NCBI GenBank assembly: GCA_916049765.1
Contig: CAJZIX010000004.1
Coordinates: 1 to 64,000, forward strand
DNA: 64,000 nucleotides
Direction of reading: 5' to 3'
Origin: an uncultured bacterium
GTDB lineage: Bacteria > Patescibacteriota > Gracilibacteria > Absconditabacterales > Absconditicoccaceae
This document shows, piece by piece, positions 20,986-33,325 of the stretch (its first letter is position 1; each line of letters starts with the position of its first letter). The notes below the pieces were generated by a model. It did not search any database and had not been told where the DNA came from. It worked only from the letters and a program-made list of their open reading frames with translations. The position numbers and the translations under genes were made by a program.

Positions 20986-21384
20986 CTAAATCTTGATCCA
21001 TTTCCCATTTATTTTTGCTTTACCTTTCAATGTAGTTCTTTTATGAATTACATTTGGAGTAGCTAATAACTCTCCTAAAGAAGTTTTACAAATTCCTTTG
21101 TAGAAGTTACCATTGTTGCTCCTGCTCCATTCAAAATCATTTTCGTGGAGCTCTACATAGAGTAGGTTCCCTTTTACATCAAAAGCCCAAAGGCTTTCAA
21201 AGATAACTTTCTCAATTATTCCAGATGAGCTCTGAAATTCAAGAGAGATGTTTTTCTTATTTAAGGTAGCATCGTGGAAGATCCCAACCTTATAATTTAC
21301 AGAAGGAGTTATCTCAACTTCCTCTTTACAACAGCTACTGAAAGCCATGATAAAGAGCATCATAAATAATAGAATTTTTTTCAT
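20986..21384 (-). CDS. small lipoprotein
   Basis: The 132-residue protein has a signal peptide MKKILLFMMLFIMAFSSC, with a lipobox-like FSSC. The mature part is about 115 residues, mostly beta-type, with no family I recognise. All nine or so glycines use GGN and none UGA. That is suggestive but weak evidence of foreign origin at this length. The signal sequence style resembles lipoproteins of Bacteroidetes. It lies between the PriA-like gene and RuBisCO. Confidence 0.7.
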   Translation of the reverse strand: MKKILLFMMLFIMAFSSCCKEEVEITPSVNYKVGIFHDATLNKKNISLEFQSSSGIIEKVIFESLWAFDVKGNLLYVELHENDFEWSRSNNGNFYKGICKTSLGELLATPNVIHKRTTLKGKAKINGKWIKI

Positions 21385-21469
21385 ATATTTTTATTTTTTG
21401 TTTTTTTATTTATAATTATTTATTGTAGAATGTCAATGTTTTAATTTACGTTCGGTATAGAATGTAGAT

Positions 21470-22930
21470 TTAAGCACAGACTCTTAATGTATTCATTTTC
21501 TCTTTTGTTTCTGGATTTTCAAAGAAAGCGATCGCTTCTGCAAGTTCAGGTTTATTCTTTGCATATTCATGGATATCTATTCCTTTCTGATATGCTTCAC
21601 AAGCTTGAACCAATGCTTTAGCTCCTGCTTGAGTTCCCTTTGGATGAGCATGACAACCAGCTCCCATTGTAGTAATAAAATCTACATTTCCCATCAGATC
21701 AATAAATGGTTTGAGAAGCGTAGGATTGAGCCCTCCTGAAATAATAGGACAACATGTTTTAATAGCTCTCCAACTATCATCTCTCAAAACTTCTTCATTA
21801 TCTTCATCTCTCTGAACGAGCTCAATAAAGTCTTTATCTGTTTCAGGAATCGTTCCCCAAGACTGTTCAAAGATATGTCCTGTTTTTTTCATATATCTGA
21901 TTCCTTCTGCAGCAGTAATATCTTCTGCTTTATCTCCAGCCATTTTTCCTACTCCTGCAGTTCCAGTATGGATTCCAGAGGCTCCAGCGAGTCTTGCAAA
22001 CTTTGAAAGCACTAGTACTGAGTATCCAATAGGGTTTTCTGGTCTAGTAAATGCACCGTGTCCAGCTCTATGGAAGTGGATGAAAACATCAGGATATTTT
22101 CTTCTCAAGGTCTGTACTGCCATCCAACCTGCGGTAGTTCCATCAATCAAAAATGCATATGATCCTGGTTCAAATCCAGCATTTCTAATCATTTCACATC
22201 TTTCAATCATAGTGTCATAATCTGCAGCTGAGACGTTGAATGAATGAACTTTTTTGTGTCAGGTTTCTTTTACTGCTTTATCCATGGCTTCTTTTACGTG
22301 TTTTACCATTTTATCATAAGGACAAAAATCCTGATTTGCTTGAGGTTCGTCATTCTTCACGAAATCTCCACCTCCTACCCAGAAATCATAGCAGACTTCA
22401 GCATATTCAGCAGAGGTAAGTCCCATTTTTGGTTTAATAATGGTTCCAAGGATTGGTCTATTATGAACTCCTAGATAATTTCTCATGTCTGCTAGGGTAT
22501 AACTTGGTCCATCATATTGTTCAAGCATTGCAGGTGGAAACCATACATCAAGCAACTTCAAAGCTTTAACTTCTTTCATACCAAAGACATTTCCTGCAAT
22601 ATAAGTGAGAATATTTTGCACATTTCCTCCTCTATCAAAGAGTCTCCATGGATAAGCAATCCATACGAGTTCTTTTTCTACATCAAGTTTATAGACAAGA
22701 GCATTCATCTCTTTAGAAAAATCTGTTTCAGTTTCTACGAGAAAATTTGTTCCTGTAGAGGATTCAGCAGCTACTTCACAAGCAGCTTGAAGAATATTGA
22801 GCTTTTTCCCAGGAATAAGATGAAAGGCACAGAGCATGTACTGTCCGTTCTTTGGATTTGCGAGATCAAGGTTTACATAGGCAAGCTGATGATCATTTAG
22901 CGTTGCCAAAAGTTCTGTTGTGTTTGTCAT
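21470..22930 (-). CDS. rbcL: RuBisCO large subunit, form II/III type
   Basis: The 486-residue enzyme joins CO2 to ribulose-1,5-bisphosphate and yields two 3-phosphoglycerates. Visible hallmarks are GTIIKPKMGLT, the carbamylated-lysine segment GGGDFVKNDEP (Lys 192), FHFHRAGHGAF-type residues near HRAGHGAFTR, and the loop-6 region HTGTAGVGKMAG. The length and the GGGDFVKNDEP wording fit the II/III group described from candidate phyla and methanogens. No Calvin-cycle partner such as phosphoribulokinase is nearby, but an AMP phosphorylase is encoded at 28458, so a role in salvage of nucleotide ribose is likely. Only one glycine is UGA, near residue 224. Confidence 0.95.
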
Positions 22931-22976
22931 TTGTGTATTATAAGTATAAAGGATAAAAACTGATTAAAGTTTAGGA

Positions 22977-23450
22977 TTAGTCATAGTTATCATAATCTCA
23001 GATTTCTCCATCTCAAAAAGAGGATTCTTCATCTCAATCATCTAAATATTTGTCATAAAAGGCTTGTAAAGAAGCTTTTCTTGGAAGATAAGACTGTGTG
23101 TATGTGTTGTTTTGGTATTCAAACGCATATGGTAATAGTTCTTCTCGATCTTCTAAAAATATTTTTCGAGTTTTCTGTATATGAGCTTGCTTCCTTCGAC
23201 CTCCTCTCAAAAGTTCTTCGATAACGACTTTTAATTCCTTTTGATCCACTTTTTCAAGTTGTTCATAATCATACGCTAATCTAGAAAACATCTCAATTTC
23301 GTAACTATTCCTTTCCAATGTTTCATCTCATTTAGAACAAGGAAATGAAAAATCTTCAAATATAGAAGTTCTATATCAGTCTAAAATAGAATTTAAATCT
23401 GTATCTAAGGGTAGGAGTGAGGAAGATTCTTTTATTTTATTGGGTCCCAT
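22977..23450 (-). CDS. acidic hypothetical protein
   Basis: The 157-residue product starts at the ATG that gives MGPNKIKESS and ends in TAA after a tail dominated by Asp, Glu and Gly. The middle is helical and charged (LEKVDQKELKVVIEELLRGG). There is no signal or membrane segment and no family I recognise. Several UGA glycines lie in the acidic tail. It is upstream of rbcL on the same strand, with 46 bases between them, so co-transcription is possible. Confidence 0.55.
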
Positions 23451-23562
23451 TACGATATAGATTAGTAGTTAAAGTCACACTATCTAATCATACTCAGATT
23501 TTTTTATTTTGCAAATTTTCAGTCTTGATTTTTTTAAGTAAATCAATACCTTTCTTCTTATT

Positions 23563-23635
23563 GCCACAATAGCTCAATTGGCAGAGCACCGCTATCGTAA
23601 AGCGGGGGTTAAGGGTTCGATTCCCTTTTGTGGCT
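23563..23635 (+). tRNA. tRNA-Thr (anticodon CGU)
   Basis: The acceptor arms GCCACAA and TTGTGGC pair fully. The D arm GCTC/GAGC, the anticodon stem CCGCT/AGCGG with loop ATCGTAA, and the T arm AAGGG/CCCTT with TTCGATT are all present. The anticodon CGU reads ACG threonine. CCA is not encoded. Confidence 0.93.
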
Positions 23636-23679
23636 AATTATCTTGTTTTTTTGGAGGAATTTTTTAGAATTCGATTGAT

Positions 23680-23751
23680 GCCGCGATAGTTCATTCGGTA
23701 GAACGCATCCATGGTAAGGATGAAAGACGAGTTCGAATCTCGTTCGTGGCT
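23680..23751 (+). tRNA. tRNA-Thr (anticodon GGU)
   Basis: The acceptor arms GCCGCGA and TCGTGGC pair with one G-U. The anticodon stem CATCC/GGATG closes the loop ATGGTAA, giving anticodon GGU for ACC and ACU threonine. The T arm is CGAG, TTCGAAT, CTCG. CCA is not encoded. It lies 44 bases after the other threonine tRNA, and the two probably share a transcript. Confidence 0.93.
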
Positions 23752-23789
23752 ATGAGAAACTTTCATGCTGAAATTAATCAGCTTTTTTT

Positions 23790-24053
23790 TTATTGAAAAG
23801 AAATTTGATTTAATTCTTCAAGAGAAAAACCTGGGGTCATTTTATGAGCAAAGGCGAGAATTTCATTTTTTTCTTTTTCGCTATTGAGAATCAGAAGTTT
23901 TTGCTCAGTTTTGATAATTTTTCCTTCAGGAGAAAGACGATAATCCTTTGTATAATTGAGAACTTTTGCGGAAATGATTAATTTTTTTTTCAATAATGCA
24001 GTAAGGAGTTGTCTGAGTTTTTTTCACTCATTTGGAACGGCAAAAAATAACAT
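23790..24053 (-). CDS. CutA-like small protein (tentative)
   Basis: The 87-residue protein shows a CutA-like pattern: KKLRQLLTALLKKKLIISAK near the start, then YRLSPEGKIIKTEQKLLILN, similar to the Y-R-W-x-G-K-I-x-x-x-E-E-x-L-L block of CutA1. It is shorter than usual CutA (about 105 residues) and lacks the conserved HPYE segment near the C terminus, having MTPGFSLEEL instead. CutA proteins form trimers of unclear function, once linked to copper tolerance. The ATG at 24053 is chosen over an internal TTG. Confidence 0.45.
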
Positions 24054-24099
24054 ATTTACTAATTTATCATATTAAATTTGAGGTTCATTGGAAAACTTG

Positions 24100-25386
24100 T
24101 TAAAACTGAGCGATTGCGAACTTTTTCCCTTTCTTTAGGAGTAAAACATTATTTACGGCATCAGCTTTTGAAAAGGTCTGTGCAATATCGCTTACTTTCT
24201 GCTCATTGACTGAGATTGCACCCTGCTGGATCAGCTTTTTCGCTTCTCCATTGGATTCTGCAAGTCCTGATTGCACCAAAAGCTCCAAAATTCTGATTTC
24301 ATCATTTTCAAGCTTAGCTCCTCAGGTTTTGTGAGCGAGGGCTTTGATTTCCTCTGCAGACATTGCCTTGAGTAAGGTGAGCTTATCTCCAGTTCCAAAA
24401 AGGAATTCTGAAATCTTTTCCGCTTGTTCGCTTGCCTCTTTTCCGAAGAGTACTTGAATTACATACTTTGCAAGCTGCTTCTGACCGTATCTGAGTTCAG
24501 GTTTTTCTTGATGCTGTGCAATAATCGCTTCAATCTCTGGAATCTCTAGCAGGGTAAAGGCTCTCAAATACTTTTCCACATCAGCATCTGCAGTATTGAT
24601 GAAGTATTGGTAGACGAAATAAGGAGAATTTTTGGTCTGATCAAGCCAAATCGCGTTTCCTTCAGATTTTCCAAACTTTTTCCCGCTAGAATCCATCATC
24701 AAAGGAATCGTCATCACATAACTTTCGGCTTCTCCTTCAGTTTTTTTTCTGAGCATTTCGGTTCCGGTAACCATATTTCCTCGCTGGTCAGAACCTCCGA
24801 TTTGAAGCTTCACACCGTTGTTTTCGTAGAGATGTACGAAATCATTCCCCTGCAACAGCATATAGCTAAACTCGGTATAACTAATCCCAGATTCAGGGTT
24901 CTCCATTCTCTTTTTTACAGATTCTTTGCTCAGCATGGTATTGATAGTGATATATTTCCCCACCGTGCGATACCAGTCAAAAACCGTATAATCCTTGTAG
25001 AAATCATAATTATTCACAACTTCAAACTGAAAGTCCTTTCCTGTCAGTTTTTTTAAATTTTCCAAAATCTGACCGACTTGCACGGTAATCGCCTCTTGAT
25101 TATGTCTAAGTTCTTCAAGCCCAAGGAAAGCTCTAGCTTCAGTTTTCCCTGTTGGATCGCCGATCATTCAGGTCGCACCTCCAATCAGCATTACGAAGGT
25201 ATTGCCTCTTTTCATGAAATTCACCGCAGCCATAAAGGTCAAGAAATGTCCCAGATGAAGCGAATCTGCCGTAGGATCATAGCCACAATAGAACTTTTCA
25301 CCTCCCTTTTCATACAAATCAAAAAAGTTTTCGTTGGTCATTTGGTAGAGTAAGCCACGGGCTTCAAGTTCTTCTCTGAGCTTCAT
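24100..25386 (-). CDS. tyrS: tyrosyl-tRNA synthetase
   Basis: TyrS charges tRNA-Tyr. The 428-residue product has the family's usual length and order. It opens with YCGYDPTADSLHLGHFL (the HIGH motif region), then GGATGMIGDPTGKTEAR, QIGGSDQRGN, KFGKSEGNAIWLD (the KMSKS equivalent) and a C-terminal S4 RNA-binding domain (LAESNGEAKKLIQQGAISVN). UGA encodes the glycine in GGATGMIGDP, an invariant position, and another in a linker before the S4 domain. It ends in TAA and stands alone on the minus strand. Confidence 0.97.
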
Positions 25387-25525
25387 TAATTTTGAAAAAA
25401 GAAATAAATTTGAATGAAGTATAGTATTTCTCCTCTGAATTGCAAAAGAAAAAGTTTCCGATTTTTTGACAAATGAGGAAGTTTAATTATACTTGGGTAG
25501 GATTTAATTGAGAAGAAATTTTTGT

Positions 25526-28429
25526 ATGCCTGAGAAACTTCATACTATAGAGAATTCCAAATCTAATGTTCGTGTGACAGTAGAAAAATTTCATGATAAC
25601 AAATGATTATTAGATCAAAAAAATAAAGTTTATGAAGTCATAAAGAAAGAGGGGCCTTTAGCTGAATTTATGGATAAATACTTAAGGGTTAAAAAAAGAA
25701 TTTCTCATGAAAATAGTAAAAGAGTTAGAGCTATCGAATTGTGGGGTGATGGTAAGATATTAAAAAATGAGTGGAATATTTTTTGATCGAAATGGGCAAA
25801 AGAACTCGATAAGTTTGAGAATATAAAGCGAGAAAATTCGGATCTTTTTCATCAAATCTTAGCTCGTATGGAGGATGAATTTTTACAGTTACAAAAAAAA
25901 GAAGAAGAGGCAAAAACTATTGAATTTAAAAGACAGTCTCTTTCTACTTTTATTAAAAAGTACCCTATTTTCAAGAATGTAGAAAATAAAGTAAATGCTA
26001 GTTTTGAAGAGAATCCAGAACTTTTTTCCCAGTTTTTAGGAGATGTGAAGGCAATTGGGGACAATTCCCTTATTATAAAAAGAAATCATGACGGTTTTCA
26101 ATGATTTCAAAACATGTTTCTTGATTGCTTAAATAAAAAGGATCTCAGTGCTAAAAATTTTGAAGAACTTTATAAACAATGGAAAAATTTCCAATACGAA
26201 GAATGGAGAAAGGAAAAAAATACAGAAAGGACTTTCATAAAGAGAGAAAAATTTATAGCGAGGTACATTCAAGAAAATCCAAGTTTTTCTACGGAAGAAA
26301 TCGAAAATCAATTAGATCAGATACAAAAAATAGGAACTCTGACTGTTGAAGTTTTTCTTGATGATGTATTATGAAATGAGAGATATAAAAAATTGAGTAT
26401 GCAACAGTCTATTTTAGATCTTTTTTCTCAGTGGGAAGATGAAAAAATTAATGAGATATGACTAAACATAAAATCTTGGGGCGATTATCATGTAATGCTT
26501 AAGAAAGCGAGAGATAATGGTAATACAGCTAAAAAATTGACACAAAAAGAAAAACTGGGAATAAATATAAAATGAAAAACAATAGAGCAACTTACATATG
26601 AGTTCGGTGTATTGGATGATAAATGGCAAAATAAAGATAAACAAGAGTCGTGAATGTTGAATACTGAACAGTTGATCTGTTCTGCTTTTGTAAATTTTGA
26701 TTCTCAGGATGAAAAAGAATTCTTTCATAGAATTCAAAGTATTGGTAGAATCTATTTTTCAAAAAATACGAATGAGGAAAGAAGAGATGTTGTGCTAGAT
26801 GGATTACGATGACCATGGACACAGGCTATCCTTATTGTATTAAGAAATAAGGCCCAACAATGAAACGCTGATTTAAAAAGAATATTACCTCACATTGATT
26901 TTATATTAAAAAATCATAAAGATTATTCAGAAAAAGCAAAAAAATGTGTGATACAATTGGAAAAAGATTATGTTGCTTGAGAGTTTGACTACGATAACAT
27001 AGGACCGGTAGGTGAACCTAGAAAAGAAGTAGTGGTAAACGGAAAATGAAGAAAAGTATATGATAAAACAGGAGAAAATAAAAGTATAGCTGATATGTAT
27101 TCTAATCTTCATACCAATAAACATCTTGATCATTCTCTAAAAGAGCTTTCAGATGAGGATATTGATATTTCTATTCCGAGAAACAATTATCTTGAAGCGA
27201 TAAAAAAATTTCTTTCTGTCCAAAATCTTCCTGATGAGCTTAAATTTGATGCATGACTTGCAGAAAAAATACTTGATAATACTTGAAAGGGGGAACTGTT
27301 TGAAGAAATTCAGCAACTTCGAAAAAATAGTCAAACAAGGGCGGAATTAATACAGCAACAAAGAGCCATGATGCAGGAATTAATTCTCAATCAGGCCGGA
27401 GTTTCAGCAATTAATGTCGGGAAATTGCTTTTTCAAAACTTTGGGATACATGTGACTTTTTCAACTATGAAAAAAGATCAATTTGGACAGGATTATTTTG
27501 AATGTTTTGATAGTAGAAATCCTAATCTTACTTATACCTTTAACCCTGTTACCTGAAATCTTGGTTTACAGACCATAAGATGATTAGATCAACAATCAAA
27601 AAAAATCAGTCTTAATCCTGATAAAGAAGATTTTTTGGCAAAAATTCCTACGTATTATGATCTAATTAATCAGGCTGTAGATGTTAATGCATACCTACCA
27701 AAACAAAGACTTAATACTGAAGAGGAGCTCAACGATGCTTTGGTTCATGGATTACAAGATAAAATCAATTATCAGGTTGGAGAAATTGAATCAGCAACCA
27801 TTGCTCAAAATATTGAAAAAAAACAAAAAAAAGATATGATTTTTTTCCTTGTAAAGAAGCTTCTTTCAGTAGATAAGAAGAAGGAACTGACTTTTCAAGA
27901 ACATAAAGCTTTCTATGAAATACTTGTTCCTCTTCTCAATACTCTTGAAAAAGCAAATTCTCAAGAGCTAACAGAACTGGAAAAATTTCTGCAAAGTATA
28001 GAGAATTATATAAATCAGAATGCTTCAGCTGGTGAGGGGGCTTCTCAGAAAGAACTTGATGATAATCCTATTCTTATGGTACTTGCCAAAAAGGAGGTTC
28101 AGAAACTTCTCCAAGAAAAGGGAAATACCCATCATAAATCAGAATTTGCTCTTGGAATCCTCTTTCAGATGTTGGAAAAGAATCCAGAAGGATCAAATTG
28201 AAGTTTAGAGAATAAGCTTCTTGATGTTGATAAGATTGCCTTTTTAAATCATACAACAGGAAAAACTGAATTAGAAAAAAATAAACAATACTGATCTCGA
28301 TATAGGAAAACGGTTAATATGATTAAACTTAACTATAATAAAATTGCTGAATCTCAAGATAAACTACAATGTGAATCTGATTGTAAGTTGATTGAACAAC
28401 AAATATGAGATATGGTAATGGTGAATTAG
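25526..28429 (+). CDS. large cytoplasmic orphan protein (967 residues)
   Basis: The 967-residue product has no signal peptide and no membrane helix. It is highly charged and mostly helical, with long Lys/Glu-rich coiled-coil-prone runs (about residues 110-150, 195-260 and 780-860). Other regions look globular, such as SAINVGKLLFQNFGIHVTF near residue 625. I recognise no domain and no catalytic motif. About 17 glycines are UGA, so the gene is native to this code. It is 28 bases upstream of the AMP phosphorylase gene on the same strand and may share its transcript. It could be a lineage-specific structural or regulatory protein, but this is a guess. Confidence 0.7.
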
Positions 28430-28457
28430 ATTTTACTTCTTTATAAATAAAAAATCA

Positions 28458-29969
28458 ATGGAAATATTTAGTGCAAAAATTGTTCCTTTAAATGTTGTAA
28501 ATGGAGATGGAATTATTGCAATCCTCAACGCAGAGCAAGCTTCTCAATATGGTATCACACAGCATGATAAAATTTCACTCATCAGAAAAGGTGAAGAGTA
28601 TGTCGTAGATGTTGCTCTTTCCAGTGAATATGTGGAACCATGAACTATTGGTGCGACGACAGAACTGCTCGAAAATTATCCTATTATGCCATGAGATAAT
28701 GTTCTCGTTTCTTTTATGAGGAATAATCCGCTTTCTTTGCAGGCAATTAGGAAAAAACTGCTCGGAGAGAAAATTACGAACGAAGAGATTGATGCGATCG
28801 TGGAAGATATTCAGAATAATAAACTTTCTGATCTTCAACTTGCTTATTATACAGCAACGAGCTTTTTTTATAAATCTGATCCTGAAGAACTTGCTTATAC
28901 AACAAAAGCAACTGCTTATACGTGAGATATGTATCGTTTCCCAGGTATAGTAGCGAGTAAATACTGTATCGGTGGGGTTTCTGGAAACGAAACAACTATG
29001 ATTTTGGTACCACTTCTTGCTTCGCTTGGGATCGTAATGCCAAAAACCTTTTCTAAGTCGATTACCTCTCCAGCTGCGACCTGAGAGTGTGTAGAAGTTT
29101 TGATGAGAAGTGAATTGAAAAAATCTGAGATCATTAGGTTAGTAGAAAAATATGGATGTTGCCTTGCTTGGAATTGAAATTTGAATCTTGCTCCTGCAAA
29201 TGATAGGATTATTAAGGTTTCTGCTCCTCTCGGGATGGAACCGTATGCGAGGATGATTTCTAGTATTATGGCGAAGAATTATGCAATGGGTATTAATCAT
29301 TGCTTGATTGATATTCCTGTTGGGCAGACCGCTAAAGTGAATAATCAGGAAGATGCTAAAAGAATTGCTCAGCATTTTAAAAATATCGGAACCTCACTTG
29401 GAATTAAAACAGAAGTTGCGATAACAAAAGCTGAACAGCCGATTGGAAACGGAATCGGTGCGGTTTTGCAGGTGAGAGAAGTTTTGAGAGTACTCCAGCA
29501 ACATGCGTTAAGAGCTTCTGATTTAGAAGAGAAGGCGTTGGATTTGGCTGCACAACTCCTCGTACTTTGTGGAAAGGATGAAAATTATGAGAAAGCGTAT
29601 ACGCTCGCAAAAAAAACTCTCCAGAACGGAGAAGCTCGAAAAAAGATGCAGGAAATTATTTCTGCACAAGAAGGAAATCCTGATGTAGATTCAGAAGGAT
29701 TGGTCTTGGGAATTCAGACTTTTGATATTGTGAGTGAATGTGATGGAAAAGTAGAAGCAATTGATATGAAATATCTCAATATGCTTGCTAGAACGCTTGG
29801 TGCTCCGTGAGATGCAACTGCTTGAATTTTCTTGCATAAGAAACTATACGATACAGTACATAGATGAGAAATCCTATTTTCGTTTTATGCAAGTTCAGAG
29901 AATAAACTCCAAATGGCAAAAGAGTTGGTAGAAGAAAAATCTGCGTATACGATAACGCTAAATCCTTAA
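28458..29969 (+). CDS. deoA: AMP phosphorylase (archaeal-type thymidine phosphorylase family)
   Basis: The enzyme splits AMP (or other NMPs) with phosphate into base and ribose-1,5-bisphosphate. The 503-residue protein has the N-terminal extension typical of archaeal AMP phosphorylase (MEIFSAKIVPLNV), then the phosphorylase blocks KYCIGGVSGNETTMI, KTFSKSITSPAATGECVEVL, NLAPANDRIIKV and QPIGNGIGAVLQVREVL. The usual thymidine phosphorylases are about 440 residues and lack this extension. With RuBisCO at 21470 it would feed nucleotide ribose into 3-phosphoglycerate after isomerisation. The R15P isomerase is not in the window. Several UGA glycines are present, such as TGDMYRF and AATGECV. Confidence 0.93.
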
Positions 29970-30130
29970 TTTTCTATGAGAAAATGAAATTTTTAAAAGA
30001 GAATTTTGAGAGATTTTCTCTTGATTTTCTCTTAATTTTTCCTATCAAAGAGAGGAGAAAAGTTTTTTCATTTTTTGTTGAATAAAAAAAAGATTAAATT
30101 AGAATTTTATTCCCTTATTGTTTGTTATTT

Positions 30131-32245
30131 ATGAAACCAGTGTTTAGTTCTTTAGAATATCTTGATCCAGAAAAGGTATATTCTTTTAGTGATCAACTGG
30201 AAAATGATATTGGTATCGAGGTATATATTCAAATTCATAGTGATAAATTTGTAGATTATCAAAAAGAGATTTTTCAGGAGTTCGTAGCAGATTTTGTAGA
30301 TCAAGTAAAAAGTACGGCACTTTCTTCGAAAGATGTCGAAGAGCTTCTCGAAAAACATCTTCAGAATTTAAACACAAAACTTCAGTCTTTTGCAGATAAA
30401 CTTCGTGATGTCCCAAAATGCGATCTGAGGGGATATGTTCAAATTATTCTGGATGAGGGGGTAAAAACTTGGATGATTGGAAAAACAACTTTGCTTATTT
30501 TTCGTGGAAATAAGCTTTATTCTTTACTTGAAAACTCTTTTCAAGAGCAATCAAATGTGGACCAGTTTTCTGATTTTATAGGTTGAGAATTGGAAAGATG
30601 AGATGTTTTTCTCTATGCAGGAACGAAACTTTCTGAGGTTTTAGACCAGAATGATTATGCCGAGATTGAAACTATTTTAGCTAAAGAAAATGCGGGAGCG
30701 GTATTAGATTATTTGGATGATCTTTTTGCTTCTAGAATAGAAAAACAATATATCTGATTTTTGTGATCTTTTAGTATTACTGGTATAGAGTTTTCTGCTC
30801 CTCATTCCGGAAAAATCGGTTCTTTAGCCTCAAAATATACTTCCAAACTTTGAGGAAAAATTGCATCAAAGGTGGATCTCATGAAATGGAAATATACAAC
30901 AAAAAAAATCATTAAGGGGAATAATTATTATCTGATGGTTGGAGTACTAACTTTAGCAGTACTTTTCCTTTCTTTTTCAATTTTAGCTCAATTAAGATCG
31001 GCTAAAAAAAATCAGATTACTTTCCAGACTTCAACTGGAGCAACAGTTCTTTTAACGATAGATGATATTAAGAGAGATATTGCGAGCTTTAAAGAGCTTG
31101 ATCCTTCTTCTGATGAGAAATCTTTGAAATATAGCGAAATTCTTCAAAAATTGAGTTTGATTGAACAAAAGGGTATTCGGCAAGAAGATACTGCTACTCT
31201 GAAAAAAATGTTAAATCAGGATTATGAAAAAGGTTTCATGGTAAGGACGATTTCTGATTTAGCACAGTTTGATGATGAAAAAACAGGTAGGAAGACTGCT
31301 ATTCTTACTTTTAATGCTTCAGAAAAAAATAAACTTTGAGCGCCTGTTAGTGTAAATGTAGATTCCGCTATTAACGTTGCAGGAGAAAAATCAGCATTGA
31401 TTGGTGTTGTTAATGATGCTACAAGAGGAAGTCTAGTAGAATATAATCTTTGATGAGTAGCGAAAGAGTGTTCTTCAAGTATCAGTAAAAAAGGGCTTTT
31501 TTGCTATACAGAGGGAGGAGATCTTTTCTATGTAGGAAAACTTGGAATAGAGCCAATGGAAGTTGTTGATAATGATTGGGCGACAAAAACTATTTGAGGT
31601 ATTGGAGTTTTTGGAAGAAACAATTTTTATCTTTTCCAGGCTAATCCGAATAATATTGGTGCTGCATTATTGACAAGATATCGTAATGTTGCAGGATCGG
31701 AATCAAAATATCAGAATGCTTCTAACTATACAATTTTAGCGGGTTCTGGTGCTAATTTACCTCAGCAGCTTGGAGGTTTTGCAATTGATGGAAACTTCTT
31801 AGCATGGGGAGCTGGAAAAATGTATCAATTTCGAAGGGCTTCTAATATAGGAAGTGCTTTGGATTATCGTGAAGTTCCAATGCTTTGAGGAGATAAATCT
31901 TCTTCTAGTTATTCAAATAATGTAAAAATTATAGCAACAGCAAGTTCTCCATTTGTTTATCTTTTTGACAAAGAGAATCAGACTTTTACGGTTTATGAAT
32001 CAAGTCCAACAAAAACACATGAGAATTATAAAACCAGTTTTAAACTCTATTATATGTTTAGGTTTAAGTTTGATTTATCTGCAAAGAATAATCGTATCAT
32101 AGACGTTACGATTCCTGAGAATACTGGAGATAGACCAGAACTTTATTTGCTTAGTAGTGAAGGAGTGAATAAGATCAATCTTTATGATTTTATTGATAGT
32201 CTTAAAAATAATAAAAACCTGAAAGCAGTGAGTGAAGCAGAGTAA
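30131..32245 (+). CDS. membrane-anchored protein, possibly PP2C-like head and beta-rich outer domain
   Basis: The 704-residue product has a cytoplasmic-looking N-terminal domain (about 250 residues), one transmembrane helix (YYLMVGVLTLAVLFLSFSIL) and a large Gly/Asn-rich outer part with repeated beta-type segments that could be a propeller. In the N-terminal domain the strand TLLIFRGNKLYSLLE and the later GELERGDVFLYAGTKLSEVL recall the PP2C phosphatase fold, but the metal-binding aspartates are not clear, so it may be inactive or unrelated. The ATG at 30131 is used. Many UGA glycines lie in the outer part. Two paralogous anchored proteins follow on the same strand, with a 35-base gap to the first. 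Confidence 0.6.
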
Positions 32246-32280
32246 ACTTTTAGAGCTTTATTTTGATAAGTTAAAAGAAG

Positions 32281-33300
32281 ATGAACAGAAGAATTCAAAT
32301 ACTTTTGATCCTTCTTGTTGTCTTCTTTTTTTGAATTGGGATTTGTTGGAAACGAACTGATATTCAGAAGCTTTTTGTTGTTTATGCTCCTGCTGAGTTT
32401 TCAGAAAGTGCATTGCATGAAAGTGGTAATTCTCAGAATTTAGATCAGATTTTATCTTTTACAACGGGAATAAGGCTTGATGATCTTCCATGAGAAAGAT
32501 TAGCTTATGATGAAGCTGAACGCTACTTGATCAAAAATCTTCCGGTATGTCTCTCTCCCTTACAAGCTTTTACGCCAATTAAGATACAAGAAGTCGTAAA
32601 AAATTGTACTTCTAAGGAAAAAAAAGGGCAAGTTCCTGATGGTTTAGGAGGAGCTTGTGCAAGCCGATTCCGCTATGATCCCCAAAGAAAAGAAATTTAT
32701 GAAATGAACTGATGCTATCGTCCAATGTCTCCATGAGATAGTGATTATGAAGAATCGTATACCTGGCTGTATCTTTGTCAACAAGAGCAGAAAGGAGAAG
32801 ATTCCCCAATTTTCTGAACAAAATTTGATGATCAAAATTATTTTCAAACAGCGAAAAAGGAAGTGTTTAGAGCTCCAATTTCCTTTACAGCACTTAAAAA
32901 AGCTTTAGGAGGTGGTTTATTACTTGCTTCTGATGATGGAAGATTTGATATCCCTTCTCTCTATTGCCTTGATCATGATCCTGATTGTGAAAAGTTATTG
33001 AGTGTTGGTTCTTGGAGTGATGATGAGTGAAATTATTTCGCAGCAGGGATAAGAGATTGGAATTATTATGAATACAAACATATTTTCTATGCGATCAATG
33101 GAAAACTTTATGATCCGGGGATTCAAGAAGAAAATCACTTACGAGAATGAAAACCTTACTCTTCCAGATGGCTTTTTGGAGGCTTTCAAAATTGAAAACT
33201 TATTGTAAAAAAGATTAAAAATCTGACTTTTGATCTTAGTAATCAAGAAAATCCACATCCAGCAAAGTACATTTTAGAAACTTGTGAGATTGATCTGTAG
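32281..33300 (+). CDS. anchored extracytoplasmic protein, paralog 1
   Basis: The 339-residue protein has an N-terminal membrane anchor (RIQILLILLVVFFFGIGICW) and a soluble outer part. Landmarks are KNCTSKEKKGQVPDGLGGAC, paired cysteines (YCLDHDPDC), FAAGIRD, FYAINGKLYD and a C-terminal ILETCEIDL. The cysteines may form disulphides. I recognise no family. The next gene encodes a protein of the same size with the same landmarks. About ten glycines are UGA. Confidence 0.7.
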
Positions 33301-33325
33301 TTTTATTTTCTTACTCATAATTCTT

